Positions 1 to 11,108 of a DNA stretch of 64,000 nucleotides are shown here, in pieces (the stretch's first letter is position 1; every line of letters starts with the position of its first letter). This DNA is from Silene conica (Eukaryota; Streptophyta; Magnoliopsida; Caryophyllales; Caryophyllaceae), in the NCBI GenBank assembly GCA_029255685.2, contig CM055320.2:14370614-14434613 (forward strand), written 5' to 3'. Below the pieces are notes generated by a model. That model searched no databases. It was given only the letters and a program-made list of their open reading frames with translations, and was not told the DNA's origin. The translations under genes and the position numbers were made by a program.

Positions 1-1
1 G

Positions 2-1900
2 GATCTTGAGCAACAGTCAGAAGCACCATTGCATGGGGAAGCAGGCCACAACTCAGGGGGAACTGACGCTACTTCATCCTCAAATGAACCCAGCTTGTCA
101 AGAGTGGAAGAAGAAGGCCAAGGCTCGGCCATTGATCCACCAAATACCAATGATCAATCCCCCACACAAAACCAACCCTATGCAACAGATTTTGAAACTG
201 TTGCATCAGAACATAATGAACAAACAATCGCTTCCAACACCACCATACCTAAGAGATGGAAACACCAAAGCTCTCACCCTCTCGAAAACCTAACCAGTGA
301 TCTTGACTCAGGGATAAAAACCAGATCATCTCTCAGAAACTTTTGTGCCTTCAATGCTTACCTCTCACAAATTGAACCAAACCACATCTCAATAGCTCTT
401 GAGGATCCTTGTTGGATCATGGCCATGCAAGAAGAGTTGGATCAATTCAAAATAAGTGAGGTATGGCATCTGGTTCCTAGACCTTCAAATCGTACAGTCA
501 TTGGCACTAGGTGGGTCTTTCGAAATAAGCTAGATGATAACGGAGAAATCATAAGGAACAAGGCAAGGCTAGTGGTGCAAGGGTATAATCAACAAGAGGG
601 GATTGATTATGATGAAACCTTTGCACCGGTAGCTAGGCTTGAAGCCATACGAATTCCCATTGCTTTTGCAGCTCATCATGGTGTAAAACTTTTTCAAATG
701 GATGTAAAATTGGCATTTCTAAATGGCTATCTCAATGAAGAAGTTTTTGTGGAACAACCACCGGGCTTTGTGGATAATGAATCACCGAACCATGTATTTA
801 AACTTGATAAAGCACTATACGGTTTAAAACAGGCTCCTAGAGCATGGTATGATAGGCTTTCAAAATTTCTCTTGGAAAATGGCTTCATACGTGGTTCGGT
901 TGATAAAACTTTATTCATCAAGGCACAGTCAGATGTAATGTTGCTTGTTCAAATATATGTCGATGACATAATTTTTGGTGGAACAAGTGAAACTCTTTAT
1001 GAATACTTTGCACATCTAATGAAATCTGAGTTTGAAATGAGTATGATGAGAGAATTAGGGTTCTTTCTTGGCCTCCAAATCAAGCAAAAAGAGGAAGGCA
1101 CAATGATCCATCAACAAAAGTATGTGAAGGAAATGCTAAGTAAGTTCGGGTTGACCAATGAGAAACCCGTCGCTACACCCATGGTTTCTAACCTCAAACT
1201 CGACCTTGATCCAAACGGTAAGAGTGTTAGTGAAAAAGTGTATCGAGGTATGATTGGTTTTTTACTTTACTTGACCGCAAGTCGACCCGATATTCAATAT
1301 AGTGTTTGTGTGTGTGCTCGATTTCAAGCAAATCCTAAGGAATCTCACTTTAAAGCCTTAAAAAGGATCTTCAAATACTTAATTGGAACTCAACATCTAT
1401 ATCTTTGGTATCCTTCTTACTATGAGCTTGATCTTGTAGGATTTTACGATGCCGACTATGCGGGATGCATGTTGGATAGAAAGAGCACGTCTGGAATTGC
1501 CACATTCATGGGGCCATGCTTGCTCACGTGGGTTTCAAAGAAGCAAAATATCGTGTCTCTATCAACGGCGGAAATTGAATACATAAGTGTCGCACTATGT
1601 TGCACACAAATACTATGGGTACGTCAACAATTGCATGATTTTGGTATTACATTTGAATCCACTCCTATCTTTTGTGATAATACTAGTACAATTAACATCT
1701 CGAAAAATCCAATACAACATTCCCGGACCAAACACATCGAAATAAGGCATCACTTTTTACGTGACAAAGTGGAAAAAGGGACAATTAATCTTAACTTTTG
1801 TAAAACCGAAAATCAAATTGCGGATATTTTTACAAAACCGTTAGAAAGAGAACAATTTGTAAAACTTCGGTTGGAAATTGGTTTGTTAAGCGATATATAA
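2..1900 (+). CDS. Sirevirus (Ty1/copia) pol, C-terminal part: reverse transcriptase and RNase H
   Basis: The frame is open from the left edge and ends at a TAA at 1898-1900, so only the C-terminal third of a copia polyprotein is inside. The reverse transcriptase begins around nt 410 (motif [18 protein letters not shown]) and holds the catalytic YVDDIIFG near nt 955. RNase H follows, with DADYAGC near nt 1450, [20 protein letters not shown] and the family's closing DIFTKPL. No stop or frameshift interrupts it. The [14 protein letters not shown] wording, a second ORF downstream and the polypurine tract next to the LTR are typical of the Sirevirus lineage. Integrase and gag lie off-window. The element probably inserted into the MULE that resumes at 5551. 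Confidence 0.92.
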   Translation, partial: DLEQQSEAPLHGEAGHNSGGTDATSSSNEPSLSRVEEEGQGSAIDPPNTNDQSPTQNQPYATDFETVASEHNEQTIASNTTIPKRWKHQSSHPLENLTSDLDSGIKTRSSLRNFCAFNAYLSQIEPNHISIALEDPCWIMAMQEELDQFKISEVWHLVPRPSNRTVIGTRWVFRNKLDDNGEIIRNKARLVVQGYNQQEGIDYDETFAPVARLEAIRIPIAFAAHHGVKLFQMDVKLAFLNGYLNEEVFVEQPPGFVDNESPNHVFKLDKALYGLKQAPRAWYDRLSKFLLENGFIRGSVDKTLFIKAQSDVMLLVQIYVDDIIFGGTSETLYEYFAHLMKSEFEMSMMRELGFFLGLQIKQKEEGTMIHQQKYVKEMLSKFGLTNEKPVATPMVSNLKLDLDPNGKSVSEKVYRGMIGFLLYLTASRPDIQYSVCVCARFQANPKESHFKALKRIFKYLIGTQHLYLWYPSYYELDLVGFYDADYAGCMLDRKSTSGIATFMGPCLLTWVSKKQNIVSLSTAEIEYISVALCCTQILWVRQQLHDFGITFESTPIFCDNTSTINISKNPIQHSRTKHIEIRHHFLRDKVEKGTINLNFCKTENQIADIFTKPLEREQFVKLRLEIGLLSDI

Positions 1901-2239
1901 CATGAACATGATTACGTCTCTCAATGATTTATTAGAATGGGTGACGGTAGTGTTTATAATTTACGGTTTATCATTTACGTGCAAATTAAAGAAAATATGT
2001 TTACGTAAAATTAAAAGCACATGCATGCTAAATGTTACATTGAGCCACTCAATCACCCACCTTTTGTCATAACCCCCCCCCCCCCCCATTTACACTCAAC
2101 CACCCAAATTTAGTTACTCCATCTCTCATCACTTTACCCTTAACCACTTACCATTATCCATTACACAAAAACCTTCACCTTTTCAAATACCCAAATTCGA
2201 AATAACCGTACAAACTTCATCTTACAAAACTCACTCAAA
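1901..2239 (+). other. Spacer between pol and env-like ORF with poly-C run
   Basis: Non-coding internal sequence of the Sirevirus. It contains a run of about 17 C at 2071-2087. No other structure is evident. Confidence 0.6.
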
Positions 2240-3819
2240 ATGCCTCCCAAAAACATCAACCGTGAACTAAAAAGGCTTGCGGACTCATACAACCCATCGT
2301 TTGTAGCCAAGAAAAAGATGACTTCTCCACCCACTAAACCACCCTCAACCACTCCCAAAGCCACTGCCAAACCACGACTCATTCGTACAAAAGCCCCGGT
2401 TAGAACAGGCTCTGTTAAACCCAAGGGACGAGAACGTGGTGGGCTAAAGAAAAGATCGGCCTTGTCGTTTGCTTTGGATTCAAGCGTCGACACTGAATCC
2501 AGAGAAATGTTCGACTTGAATATTGAACCAGAGTTGTCCGGAGAAGTTACTGGAAAAGAAAAAGAGAAGGGAGAGTCAAAGGAAGAAGAAGGGAATGTCG
2601 AAGGTGAAGTAAGTTCACCAGAAAAGGAAACCGAAAAGGAGGATGTTGTGGAGAAAGAGGTGGAAAAGGAAGTAAGTAAAAGAAAAAAGGGAAAAGAAAG
2701 ATCGGGTAAAAAGAAGGAGAGTGTAAACAAAGAAGTTGCAAAAGAAAGTGAGGAATCAGTGGAAAAACAAAAGAGTGGAGAAAAGGATGTGAGTGAAAAA
2801 GACAAGAGTGTCAAAAATGGAGAAAATGACATGGCTACAGATGTCAGAAACAAGGAAGTAGTCGGAGAAAAGGAAGGGAGTTTGGCCGGGTCAGAACCGT
2901 CTGAAGAAAAGGAAGCTACGAATGTTTCCGGAGGTGAAAATAAGGGCAAAACTGTCATGGTTGAAGACGAAATAAACGAGGCAACAAGTGACCACCATGT
3001 ATCCGAGGTGGTACAATTTTATGCAACGGTCAAGGTGGACGTTGCATCTGGAACCCTCTCGGCTTATATCAACAACAAACCCTTTACCTTAACCGTACCA
3101 AAACTAGCCAAATACCTTGACATTGAACCTGTTGGGCTGGATGTATTTCCAAGGGGAACATGGGGAGCAATTAAACCCTCCATGGTTGATAAAGTAGCCA
3201 AACTCTTGCGTCCACATGCTTCACATAATCACTCTAATGTCTATGCCACCGAGCTAAAATCAAACCACCGGTTCATCTTTAACTTTCTCCAAAGGGTTAT
3301 AGTTCCAAACAACAACACTAGGGGACGGTGCTCATATCTTGAAATGCTCCTCATCAATCACCTCCATAGCGACCGCCCCATAAACCTACCTTGCCTCATG
3401 TTTCACCGAATCCATGAGCTTTCCATGGACATCCAAAAATGGGACTTTGATAAGAAGACACTTATTCCCTATGGTATGCGATTTTCAATGATCTGTAACA
3501 AGAAAAAAATGGTGAAGAAAGGAAGCCCTGCAGTGGAGAGGTTGTGTGATGAAATGACCAAGGGTTGCTGTCCCAAATGACCTTGGATAACTTCAGTGGG
3601 AAACTTGTTCGAAAGTTTTGTGGACCTGGAAAAGGTGCAAAGGTCGGAGGAACTGTTGATTTGGGCGCTGTAAACGGCAAACTTGACAAGATCACGGGGT
3701 TGGTAACCAAGCTCCTTGCTGAAATGGAACGGATGAAGAAAGAGATGTCCGAGCTTCGTACCGTTAATGAGGATCTCATTGAGCGCGTTGGTGGTGCTAA
3801 TGAGGATTCTGATGCATGA
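2240..3819 (+). pseudogene. Sirevirus env-like second ORF, frameshifted
   Basis: A 446-codon frame (2240-3580) begins MPPKNINRELKRL. It has a Pro/Lys/Arg-rich basic start, then a long Lys/Glu-rich low-complexity stretch (about residues 110-245). A globular part follows, starting VVQFYATVKVDV and containing the INNKPFTL wording. That part resembles the 'putative plant transposon protein' domain found in gypsy elements and Sirevirus second ORFs. It ends early at a TGA (3578-3580). The natural C-terminus continues in another frame (3565-3819) as a coiled-coil-like segment with spaced Leu/Met, ending NEDSDA. A small indel near 3560-3580 therefore separates core and coiled coil. Sireviruses are known for an env-like or unknown extra ORF here. 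Envelope function has not been established for such proteins, and no clear membrane segment is visible. Confidence 0.72.
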
Positions 3820-4226
3820 ACCTTCCCCTTTCCTACCCTATCCGTTAATGGCTCTTTGTTAAAAACTATTTGCATGCTTGTCTTTGTTTTTCTTTTTCAG
3901 ACATTTTTCTTTTGCTTGTGTGTGTGTTGAACCTGTGACTTTTGACCATTACTGTCCCCGCTTGATGATGTCAAGAGAGGGAAGTGAATCTAAATTATGT
4001 TGTGTGTTTGCTTAATGACTCTTAGGCTAACGTTCACCATAGAAATAGCTTAGCTTTTTATTAGACGTATTACTTATGATTAAGCATGTTGGCTCCTTTG
4101 ACCACCTTGTTTATGCATAAGTGATGTGTTATTTATTTTGGCCAAAATAGACCGACTCACCATGGGTTGAGGGGGAACCTTGTCTTATAATTTTGATTGT
4201 AACTTGTCATCATCAAAGGGGGAATT
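3820..4226 (+). other. Sirevirus 3' internal untranslated region
   Basis: Non-coding sequence between the env-like frame and the 3' LTR. It contains pyrimidine-rich blocks near 3885-3915 and ends in the polypurine tract. No gene seen. Confidence 0.7.
4211..4223 (+). promoter_or_regulatory. Polypurine tract of the Sirevirus
   Basis: CATCAAAGGGGGA immediately precedes the LTR start TGTTAGAACACA at 4227. The wording CATCATCAAAGGGGGA is the usual plus-strand primer context of Sireviruses. A perfect 16-bp inverted repeat (4200-4215 and 4245-4260) brackets it. Confidence 0.8.
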
Positions 4227-5550
4227 TGTTAGAACACAATGTGTTGATGATGACAAGTTACCTTGATTATCTAATGTTTGCTTGATTAGTTCAAGAGCAA
4301 AGTGACATAAGGCTCATTCAAGACCACAAGATCATATGTCAAGAAGCAAGCAAAGACAAGTGAAGTCAAGTCTAGGAAAGTGTTGTAAGCAAGGTAGTCA
4401 AACGTACTCTCTTATTTGTTAGAAGGTGCAAAATCCTTGCAGCAGTCTAGCAGACTGTTGCAACTGGGGTTTCTAATACGGTCATGGAGATAATTTTCAA
4501 AAATCATTTATGTTAAAAGAAGTTGTCATTTACTCTCATCTGCATATTTTAAAATCATGATTAACAAATTAAAGGGAATCAAATTAAATTTCAAATCTCA
4601 CAAGCACATGGAGTCTAAAGCTAAAAAGTAAAAAAGTTACCTTTTTCCTTTTATAGCCTTAAGACTTTTTCAAAGGAGGTTTTGTGTTTTACACACCTTA
4701 CCCAAAGAGGAAATTCTTGAGCCTTGTAAAAGTGTGGAGTCCCTTTGTTTAGTTTATAAAAAGACCCTTCACCATATGAACCTTTGCTTAAAAGAGTGAA
4801 ACAAATATAATATGCATTTGTGAGTATATTATCACACGCCACTTTCTCTATAAAAGCCAACCCTTTAGCTCATTAAATGTAAAGACCTTTTAAGCATTTA
4901 TTGTAAACTTTGCAAAATATTTTCAAGCATTTACTCTTCAAAGTTTGTTTTGCATAAGTTTCTGATTTTCAAAAGAGTCTTCACTTGTTTTCGAAAAGCA
5001 ATTATCTCCTTGTGCTAGTTCACATCTCTAATGAGTAAAAGTGTACGTTCGATGAACCTTGTGTTTAGATCTTAAATGTAGTCTCCATGTTCTTGAAGAG
5101 AACCCTTGAGACATTTATCGTGTAAACCAAAGGTAGAACAACAAAACTCTTAGAGCGGAGTAGCTTTAAGTTTAAGTCAAGTCTTACGAGCGGAGTAGCT
5201 CTAAGCAAATGCAACCGGAGTAGGTTAGGGAGTTGTTTTATTGTAATAGTTTTAGTTAAGCGGAGTAGCTTCTAAGATTTCAATAAAATAACGGTTGGAC
5301 GTAGGCTCCGGAGTAGGAGCTGAACCAATTTTTTATATCGTTTGTTTATTGCTCTTTCTCGTACTTGTTTCTCATTTCTTGTTATACTCGTAATAGATCA
5401 GCTCTATGCAACAGTTCCATATACTGTTGCTTAGACTGTGATTCTTGTTGCCTTAAATCGTGAAACATTTAAGCTACTTCAGAATTTTTAAAAGGTCACC
5501 TAATTCAGCCCCTCCGCCTCTTAGGTGCTAAACTCGTTCTTGATTCTTCA
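4227..5550 (+). repeat. Sirevirus 3' LTR
   Basis: The repeat begins TGTTAGAACA directly after the polypurine tract. It ends near TTCA at 5550, after the lineage's usual pyrimidine-rich end with a CCTCTTAGGTGC block. A TATA-like TATAAAA lies at 4849-4855. The 3' end is placed by similarity of wording and could be off by a few bases. The 5' LTR and one target duplication lie outside the window. The sequence after 5550 looks like degenerate MULE coding sequence, which suggests the retrotransposon landed in that element. Confidence 0.75.
5148..5322 (+). repeat. Five small hairpins with constant GGAGTA core in the Sirevirus LTR
   Basis: Five copies of GGAGTA are flanked by short complementary arms that differ between copies: TTAGAGC/GCTTTAA, TTACGAGC/GCTCTAA, AACC/GGTT, TTAAGC/GCTTCTA and GCTCC/GGAGC. 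They lie about 20-50 bp apart downstream of the putative TATA box, so they may fall within the transcribed LTR part. Confidence 0.7.
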
Positions 5551-5603
5551 CTTCTCAATGTTGAATGGTATGGTTTCGGCAAAAGCAATTTTAGCAATGC
5601 AAG

Positions 5604-6074
5604 TTGAGTTTTGTGGAAGGCACCAAGATGGGTATTGACTTGTTGAATGATTGTCAACACACTATGGTTTCTAGTCATGGGCTTTTATGTGCTTGTAGGT
5701 TGCATAACCTTAAAGAAAACGAAGCCAAAATTCATGTAGATATGATTCATAAATTTTGGTCTAGTTTGGTTTATACCGATTCAAACCATTGTCGTACAAG
5801 TCGCAAAGATGTGTTGGAGGAAATGTTTGACGAAATACGGAGGGCTCCTCCTACAACACAAAGGAGTATTTATGAGACATTATATAGCAAACTACATCCT
5901 GAGGATGAAGTTTTTGAGGAACCCGAAGTTGCAGAAACACGTCGTGGTCGACCTAAGAATTCCAATACCCGTAATAAATCAAGTGTCGAGCATGCAACAC
6001 GTAGGAATCCCATTCCGAGTAACACTACAAGTACCGATGGCGATATTTTGCCTAAACCGCGTAATTTTATTTAA
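5604..6074 (+). pseudogene. MULE (Mutator-like) transposase, C-terminal fragment
   Basis: The translated segment has the SWIM-like arrangement CQHTMVSSHGLLCACRLHNL followed by IHVDMIHKFWSSLVY. This matches the zinc-binding tail of plant MULE transposases (C-x-n-HGLPCAC, then 'DVIHxxWxxL'). A basic RGRPK motif and a Ser/Thr/Asn-rich tail follow. The catalytic DDE core is missing. Just upstream (5551-5603) coding-like wording is present in another frame, so the fragment is frameshifted as well as truncated by the Sirevirus. It converges on the minus-strand PMD gene. Confidence 0.68.
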
Positions 6075-6115
6075 GGAACTAATTTTGTCATTTTTTATGT
6101 TGTCGAAACACGGCC

Positions 6116-6367
6116 ACAAGAAAATGTCCAAACAACATAAAACAATTCTAACAAACGACAAGAAAATGTCCAAACAACATAAAACAATTCTAACAAACGA
6201 CAAGAAAATGTCCAAACAACATAAAACAAATCTAACAAACGACAAGAAAATGTCCAAACAACGTAAAACAATTCTAACAAACGACAAGAAATTCTCCAAA
6301 CAACATAAAACAAATCTAACCAACTAAAACTAGATGTGTAACATGACGACAAGAAAATGTCCAAACA
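6116..6367. repeat. 42-bp tandem repeat
   Basis: Five near-identical 42-bp units start at 6116, 6158, 6200, 6242 and 6284 (unit begins ACAAGAAAATGTCC). A partial unit follows at 6349-6367. The unit length is a multiple of three, so both strands carry repetitive open frames with no family resemblance. It sits between the convergent MULE transposase and PMD genes. Confidence 0.9.
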
Positions 6368-6387
6368 CGGCAAATTTAGGGTGCTTC

Positions 6388-6568
6388 ATCATCGACTGTT
6401 GTTTATCGTGTAGTGTCTACTCCTCTACCACCAACACGATCTCTAACAGAGTTATATATCACGGAGCTGCGGTTGAATGGTTCTCATAAAATGTTGGAGA
6501 TCTCGCATGTATTAAGGATCGTCAACATTCTCATATTGTGAGAACCGCGTGATTAAAGACTGTCCTAC
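6388..6568 (-). pseudogene. Probable last exon of the PMD gene
   Basis: On the minus strand a splice-acceptor-like pyrimidine run ending CAG lies just before 6568. The following frame reads VGQSLITRFSQYENVDD and MRDLQHFMRTIQPQLRD, which suits a PMD C-terminal tail. In-frame stops appear within it. It would be joined to the upstream exon by a 127-bp intron (6569-6695, GTAAAT...CAG). This exon model is an inference. Confidence 0.45.
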
Positions 6569-6695
6569 CTGAAAAAAAAGATGGAATAACATTCATCAAG
6601 TAAAATATTCTTAACACAAATTAAATTTCAAAAAACATGGAGTAACACATGAAAGTATATAATATGAAAGTAAAATTTATGTTAAGTTCATTTAC

Positions 6696-8207
6696 CGTAG
6701 TCGAAAAATAGGACCTTGCGGTAGGCAAGTCAGCACTCTCATCCACCACATTCATCAAGTAAGGATGTGAATGTGATTGGTACCACTCCATGTACCAATC
6801 AACAGTAGCACAAGGTGGGGCAGCTAGAAGTGATAACCGATCTGCAACAATCTTGTGATCCCGCCAATTTGACCATGTATGGTCCAAATATGCACTATTA
6901 AAAACTAACTCATAACAGGTAGATTTCATAGGACGATACGCCTTATCCGGAATAGCCATAGGAGAAGGGATAATCTGCATGTAACCAAATTGTCGAAGAC
7001 AACGACCCGGCTGATAAGGCTCCAAAATCTCAATGAATCCCAACAAACCTGTAAAAAGACTACGAGGATGCTTATTCTCGGGGAACAAGCGATACGGGGT
7101 CCAAGATACCAAGTCCTATGACATCTTATTTATTTGTTGTCGATAACCCTTAAGAGCTATTTCGTAATCCTGTTTCGCCAATGAACTAGTAGACCACGTG
7201 GATGCTCTAGGTGAACCCGTAGTTGCCGGTTTAAAACCGATTGGGCGGAATTGAGGAAAGTACTCATAAATCCAACTTTGCAACAAGGTCAAACATCCAC
7301 AAATACCTCTAGAATCAGTCCTCATCGCAATACCCAACTGCCTATATAAATAGGCAAGTGTACCGACACCCCAAGCATAATTTTTAATATTACTCACATC
7401 TTTGAGCATAGAGAATGTGTTTGTGCTTACCCTATCACTGGATTTATCTACAAATAAAGTAGATCCAAGTAAAATCATCAAAAATCCTTGGGACTCAGAC
7501 TTCCGACCCAACTCGTCATTCTCCACAAGTTCCTTGAAAGCTTTGGCCAATATATAATTTCCCTTTACAATTTTTTGATCCTTTTCATCAGAAAACTCCC
7601 CCGTAAGCTCCATCTCAGTCATACCTAACAACTCACCCATGCCAATTAATGGATGTGCTAAATCAGAGGGCGGAATATTACATGGAATCCCATTGATAGA
7701 AATGTCAAGAATCTCCTTAACATCGTGCAACAAGATAGTCATCTCACCCCATGGCATGTGGAATGTGTTCGTATCCGGCTGCCACCTCTTAAAAAAAGCG
7801 CATAACAAGGACATGTTTAAATTTTTGTGCATAAGGTGTATCAAGTGACTAAGGCCGGAATCATCAACTATGCTCTGTGCATCCTTACCCAACTTCCACT
7901 TACAAAATTCCCTTAGTGATTGATCCCTAGTGTACTTCGTCAACACCTTACGTTCCACCCCAGGATTGCTCCACAAATGATAAGCTATGTGACCCGCAAA
8001 ACTAGGAATCACATCGTGTACCAAGGGGCCTCCGGGTGTTGGGTCTTTAAACAACCAACTATTATCCGTCCCTCTATTTTTTTCTTTTCTCTTAAACTGA
8101 GTCCCCGAGCTACTACTAGACCCCTCTCCCATTTTCTCGAATTTACCTCCCTTCCCCCGCCTAACCCGTAATATAGAGGTAACCTCCACATTAGCCGCCA
8201 CCTCATC
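6696..8207 (-). pseudogene. Plant mobile domain (PMD, MAIN/MAIL1-like) protein, main exon, 5' part displaced by insertion
   Basis: Read leftward from 8207, the frame contains a Ser-rich basic lead (GEGSSSSSGTQFKRKEK). A PMD/aminotransferase-like plant mobile domain follows, with MPWGEMTILLHDVKEIL, YLYRQLGIAMRT and, after the break, PGRCLRQFGYMQIIP. Together these span nearly the whole domain. A single in-frame TAG at 7116-7118 interrupts it. The frame continues unchanged beyond 8207 but is cut by a solo LTR, and the missing N-terminal part lies at 18950-19170. PMD proteins of this type are known both as host silencing factors and as passengers of MULEs and gypsy elements. Next to a MULE transposase tail and inside a MULE end, a transposon-borne PMD is the likelier reading. 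Confidence 0.82.
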
Positions 8208-9328
8208 TGTAATACTCCGTATTTTATCGTATTCTATTTTAATATGTTATATTATCTAACTTTGACGTGTGATAATTATTTGAATGTTTTAGATCGATTG
8301 ATTAATTTATCGAATAAATTTCTAGTATTTCGTATAAGAATAGTGAAGTGTCGGGTACGGGTTTTAATATCGAGTCACACCCTAGTCGTGCTTGAAGGCA
8401 TAGGAATGCGTGCAAGGGTGTCAATTGGGCCTCGGGGTGCGTGTTAAGAGATGAACAGCCCAACTCGACACAATACCCTTACACGCCCAAAACTAAGCCA
8501 AAACCAACAAATTCTATCTCAGCCATCCATATAAACCCCCCTGCTAACCCTAACCCTAACCCTACTACGCCTCCCTCACACGCACACATACACTGCCGTC
8601 ACATCAGAGTTCAAGGAGGAGGGATCAGTTGGTGGTTTCGGGTGGATCTTGGTGGTTCGTTTGGGTGTCTAAAAAGGGTACGCGCAGTCTACAACTCTGT
8701 TTTCCAGTTTTTCCTTTATATTCTTAACGCGTTATTCAATCTGTTTAGTATAGCTTTGGGTCTGATTTTTGTGTAATAGCATTCTTTGATGTGTGGTAGT
8801 CATGTTTAGACCAAGGTTATGCCGTCGTGACCGTCGTTGACCGTCTATATGAGTGGCTTTAGTTGGGGTGTCGGAGCCAGCGTTTAATTTAGTTCCAGTT
8901 TATTGTTTGAGCATGAACATTTGCATATGGGTTCGAATAAGATACAGATCATGCCGATTGTGAGTAATTGGTTTAATGTAATGGTTGCAGTCAAGGGAGT
9001 CGAATGGTGGGTGTCCTGGTGGTTTAGGGTAGTCGTGTATGTAATGGTGGTGGGTTTCGTTAGGTGTCGTATATTGTGAAACCGGGGTATTGTTGGGTGT
9101 TGCTGGGTTTGTGGCACGAAATTCCTGGTGGTGGTGGTAGTCGACGAACACTGGCCTCCTCCCTGGAACCACCGTGGCTCAGGGGCGAGCCTGGTGGTGC
9201 CGGTGAGGAAGTCAGTGGTTAATGTCGGTGCTGCCGGTGGTGGTCGACAGGGGTTCTTGGTGTGTTCGTAAGCTGGGTATGCGGGCTGTGTTGCGTTGGT
9301 TTGTGTTGCGTGAAATTAGTATGAGTAG
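8208..9328 (+). mobile_element. Solo LTR (Ty3/gypsy type), left part
   Basis: Begins TGTAATACTCCG directly after TCATC. The same 5 bp follow the partner end GTGTTACA at 18949. Without the element nested in it, the repeat is about 2.5 kb. I see no second LTR, primer site or pol sequence, hence a solo LTR. A TATA-like ATATAAAC lies near 8530. Three TAACCC units (8545-8562) are a short telomere-like run. The 3' half is at 17573-18949. Confidence 0.8.
8545..8562. repeat. Three TAACCC telomere-like units
   Basis: Three perfect TAACCC units follow the putative TATA box of the solo LTR. Too short for a relic chromosome end. Confidence 0.8.
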
Positions 9329-10986
9329 TGATACGTGTCTATTTTATGATGTTTTACATCTATTTTTACACGTATTTGGTCGCTCATTTACTATGTTTTA
9401 GCCTCTATTTCCCACAAATTGTGTACTTTCGTATTTTTATGCACTTTTGCAGATTTATGCGGAAAAGAGACAATTTAGCACCAAACTCGTATCCTCAAGT
9501 CTTTTGCTTAATTAAAGAATAAATGGAAAGTCAACTGGAGTCGAAAATCAAGTACCAAGAGTCAAAACAGAAGAAATCCGAAGACTTCCGTGCAGAAGCG
9601 GTCGACCGACCAGTTATACGGGTCGGCCGACCAGGCCCGATTTTCATAAAGTCCAATTTTCATAAAAGGGGCCGGAAATAAGAGAAGCCCAACAAGAGGT
9701 GGTCGACCGACCAGTTATACGGGTCGGCCGACCAGATTAAAGCCCATACGATTTCTTTTCTTTTTCGGAAATAAAGTAGAATTAGAATCTTAAGGAAACT
9801 CTTAGTTTTTACCCTATATAAGCTAATCTTGTAGCTAGGGTTTAGAATCAAGTTCTTAATCTAGTTTTCTATCATAGAATTATAATCAAGTTCTTAATCT
9901 AGTTTTCTATCATAGAATTATAATCAAGTTCTTAATCTAGTTTTCTATCATAGAATTATAATCAAGTCTTATTTAGAGAATTCTATTTAGTTTTGAGTTC
10001 AATTATAATCCTTCAATAGTTCTCAAGCATTCATCAATAAAGTTAGTTTCTTTCTGCCCTAATTCCAAATTGTGGTAATTACTCTTTTAATCTTGCTTTA
10101 TTATCGTCCTTATTTTTATTACAATTGTTAAGTCAGAATCCCAAAGCTTTATTTGAATCTTGCATGTTTAGATTATTTACTATGTTTTCCATGTTTATTC
10201 CCAATTTTATATTCGTCTTAACAGTTATGAGTAGCTAATTTTCATATGTTAGGATGTAGGGGATAATACGCATAGGTGAATAAAAATCCGAAAATCCGAC
10301 CTGTAGCAGGACCACGGTCGGCCGACTGAAATAGTCGGTCGGTCGACCGAGGCCGTGGTCGGCCGACTGGAGTAGCCGGTCGGTCGACCACTCGCGTCTG
10401 TTTTCTTATTTCGTCTTTTCTTATAAATTATAATATCCTGCAATGAGACCAATAGGAGACTTGTAGGATGTTAGTAATGACCTACCCAAGATTGAAAGAT
10501 ACGGGAAGGGCATTGGTTTACACCTTAAGACGGATAGGTTACTCAAGGCTGAAAGGTATGTAACCTGGGATTTAGGAATCACCCTTATTGTTGACACCCA
10601 ATAATTGTGAGACCTAGGAACTAATAGCATAGGCCGAAAGGAGCTATTAGGTAGCATAGACCTAAAAAGTTATGTTACACCCCCTACGCGACTGCAATAC
10701 ATGTTGACCTTAGGATTTATTTTACCTTAGCTATTTATTACCCAAACATCCTAGCATCCCCTTTATTTATATTTTTATTCTCATCTTTTAATTCTTGTTT
10801 TATTTTTATCTTTGCCTTAGATATAGCATCAACCAATCAAACCCCCAAAACTTGTTACCTTTAAACATTAACATTAAGACAATAAACATTCCCCACCTCC
10901 TTGTGGTTCGACCCTGACTTTCGCTATCTATTGTTAAGGTTAGGAATTATAAATTTTATCTTTGGTACCCTCAACGACGGGCATCA
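9329..10986 (+). repeat. 5' LTR of the Athila-like element
   Basis: 1658 bp, TG...CA. It holds paired GGTCGACCGACC / GGTCGGCCGACC palindromes at 9600-9634 and 9701-9735. A 38-bp unit is repeated three times (9846-9959), and a second palindrome cluster lies at 10315-10390. A TATA-like CCTATATAAG at about 9812 may mark the promoter. Confidence 0.93.
9846..9959. repeat. 38-bp unit repeated three times in the LTR
   Basis: Three identical units start at 9846, 9884 and 9922 (unit begins AATCAAGTTC). The same array occurs in the 3' LTR at 16427-16540. Confidence 0.95.
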
Positions 10987-10991
10987 AATTT

Positions 10992-11009
10992 TGGCGCCGT
11001 TGCCGGGGA
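10992..11009 (+). promoter_or_regulatory. Primer binding site, Athila type
   Basis: TGGCGCCGTTGCCGGGGA lies five bases after the 5' LTR end. This is the standard Athila-lineage primer site, usually assigned to tRNA-Asp. Confidence 0.88.
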
Positions 11010-11108
11010 GGTGACGCCAGTGTTTATTGTTTTTTGTTTTTGTTTCTCTTTGTTTAAGGAACTTTTTGTTCCTTAAACCTTCTCACCTTTTTCTTGTAGT
11101 TTCCTCTT

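Noticed and set aside
2161-2958. Ser/Phe-rich protein opposite the env-like ORF
   Set aside because: Antisense shadow of a Lys/Glu-rich reading frame.
1-5550. Endogenous pararetrovirus
   Set aside because: Domain order, env-like ORF, polypurine tract and LTR match a Sirevirus; no movement or coat protein seen.
5809-6373. Repetitive proteins on both strands
   Set aside because: Produced by the 42-bp tandem repeat, in frames without homology.
8545-8562. Interstitial telomere marking a chromosome fusion
   Set aside because: Only three units, inside an LTR leader.
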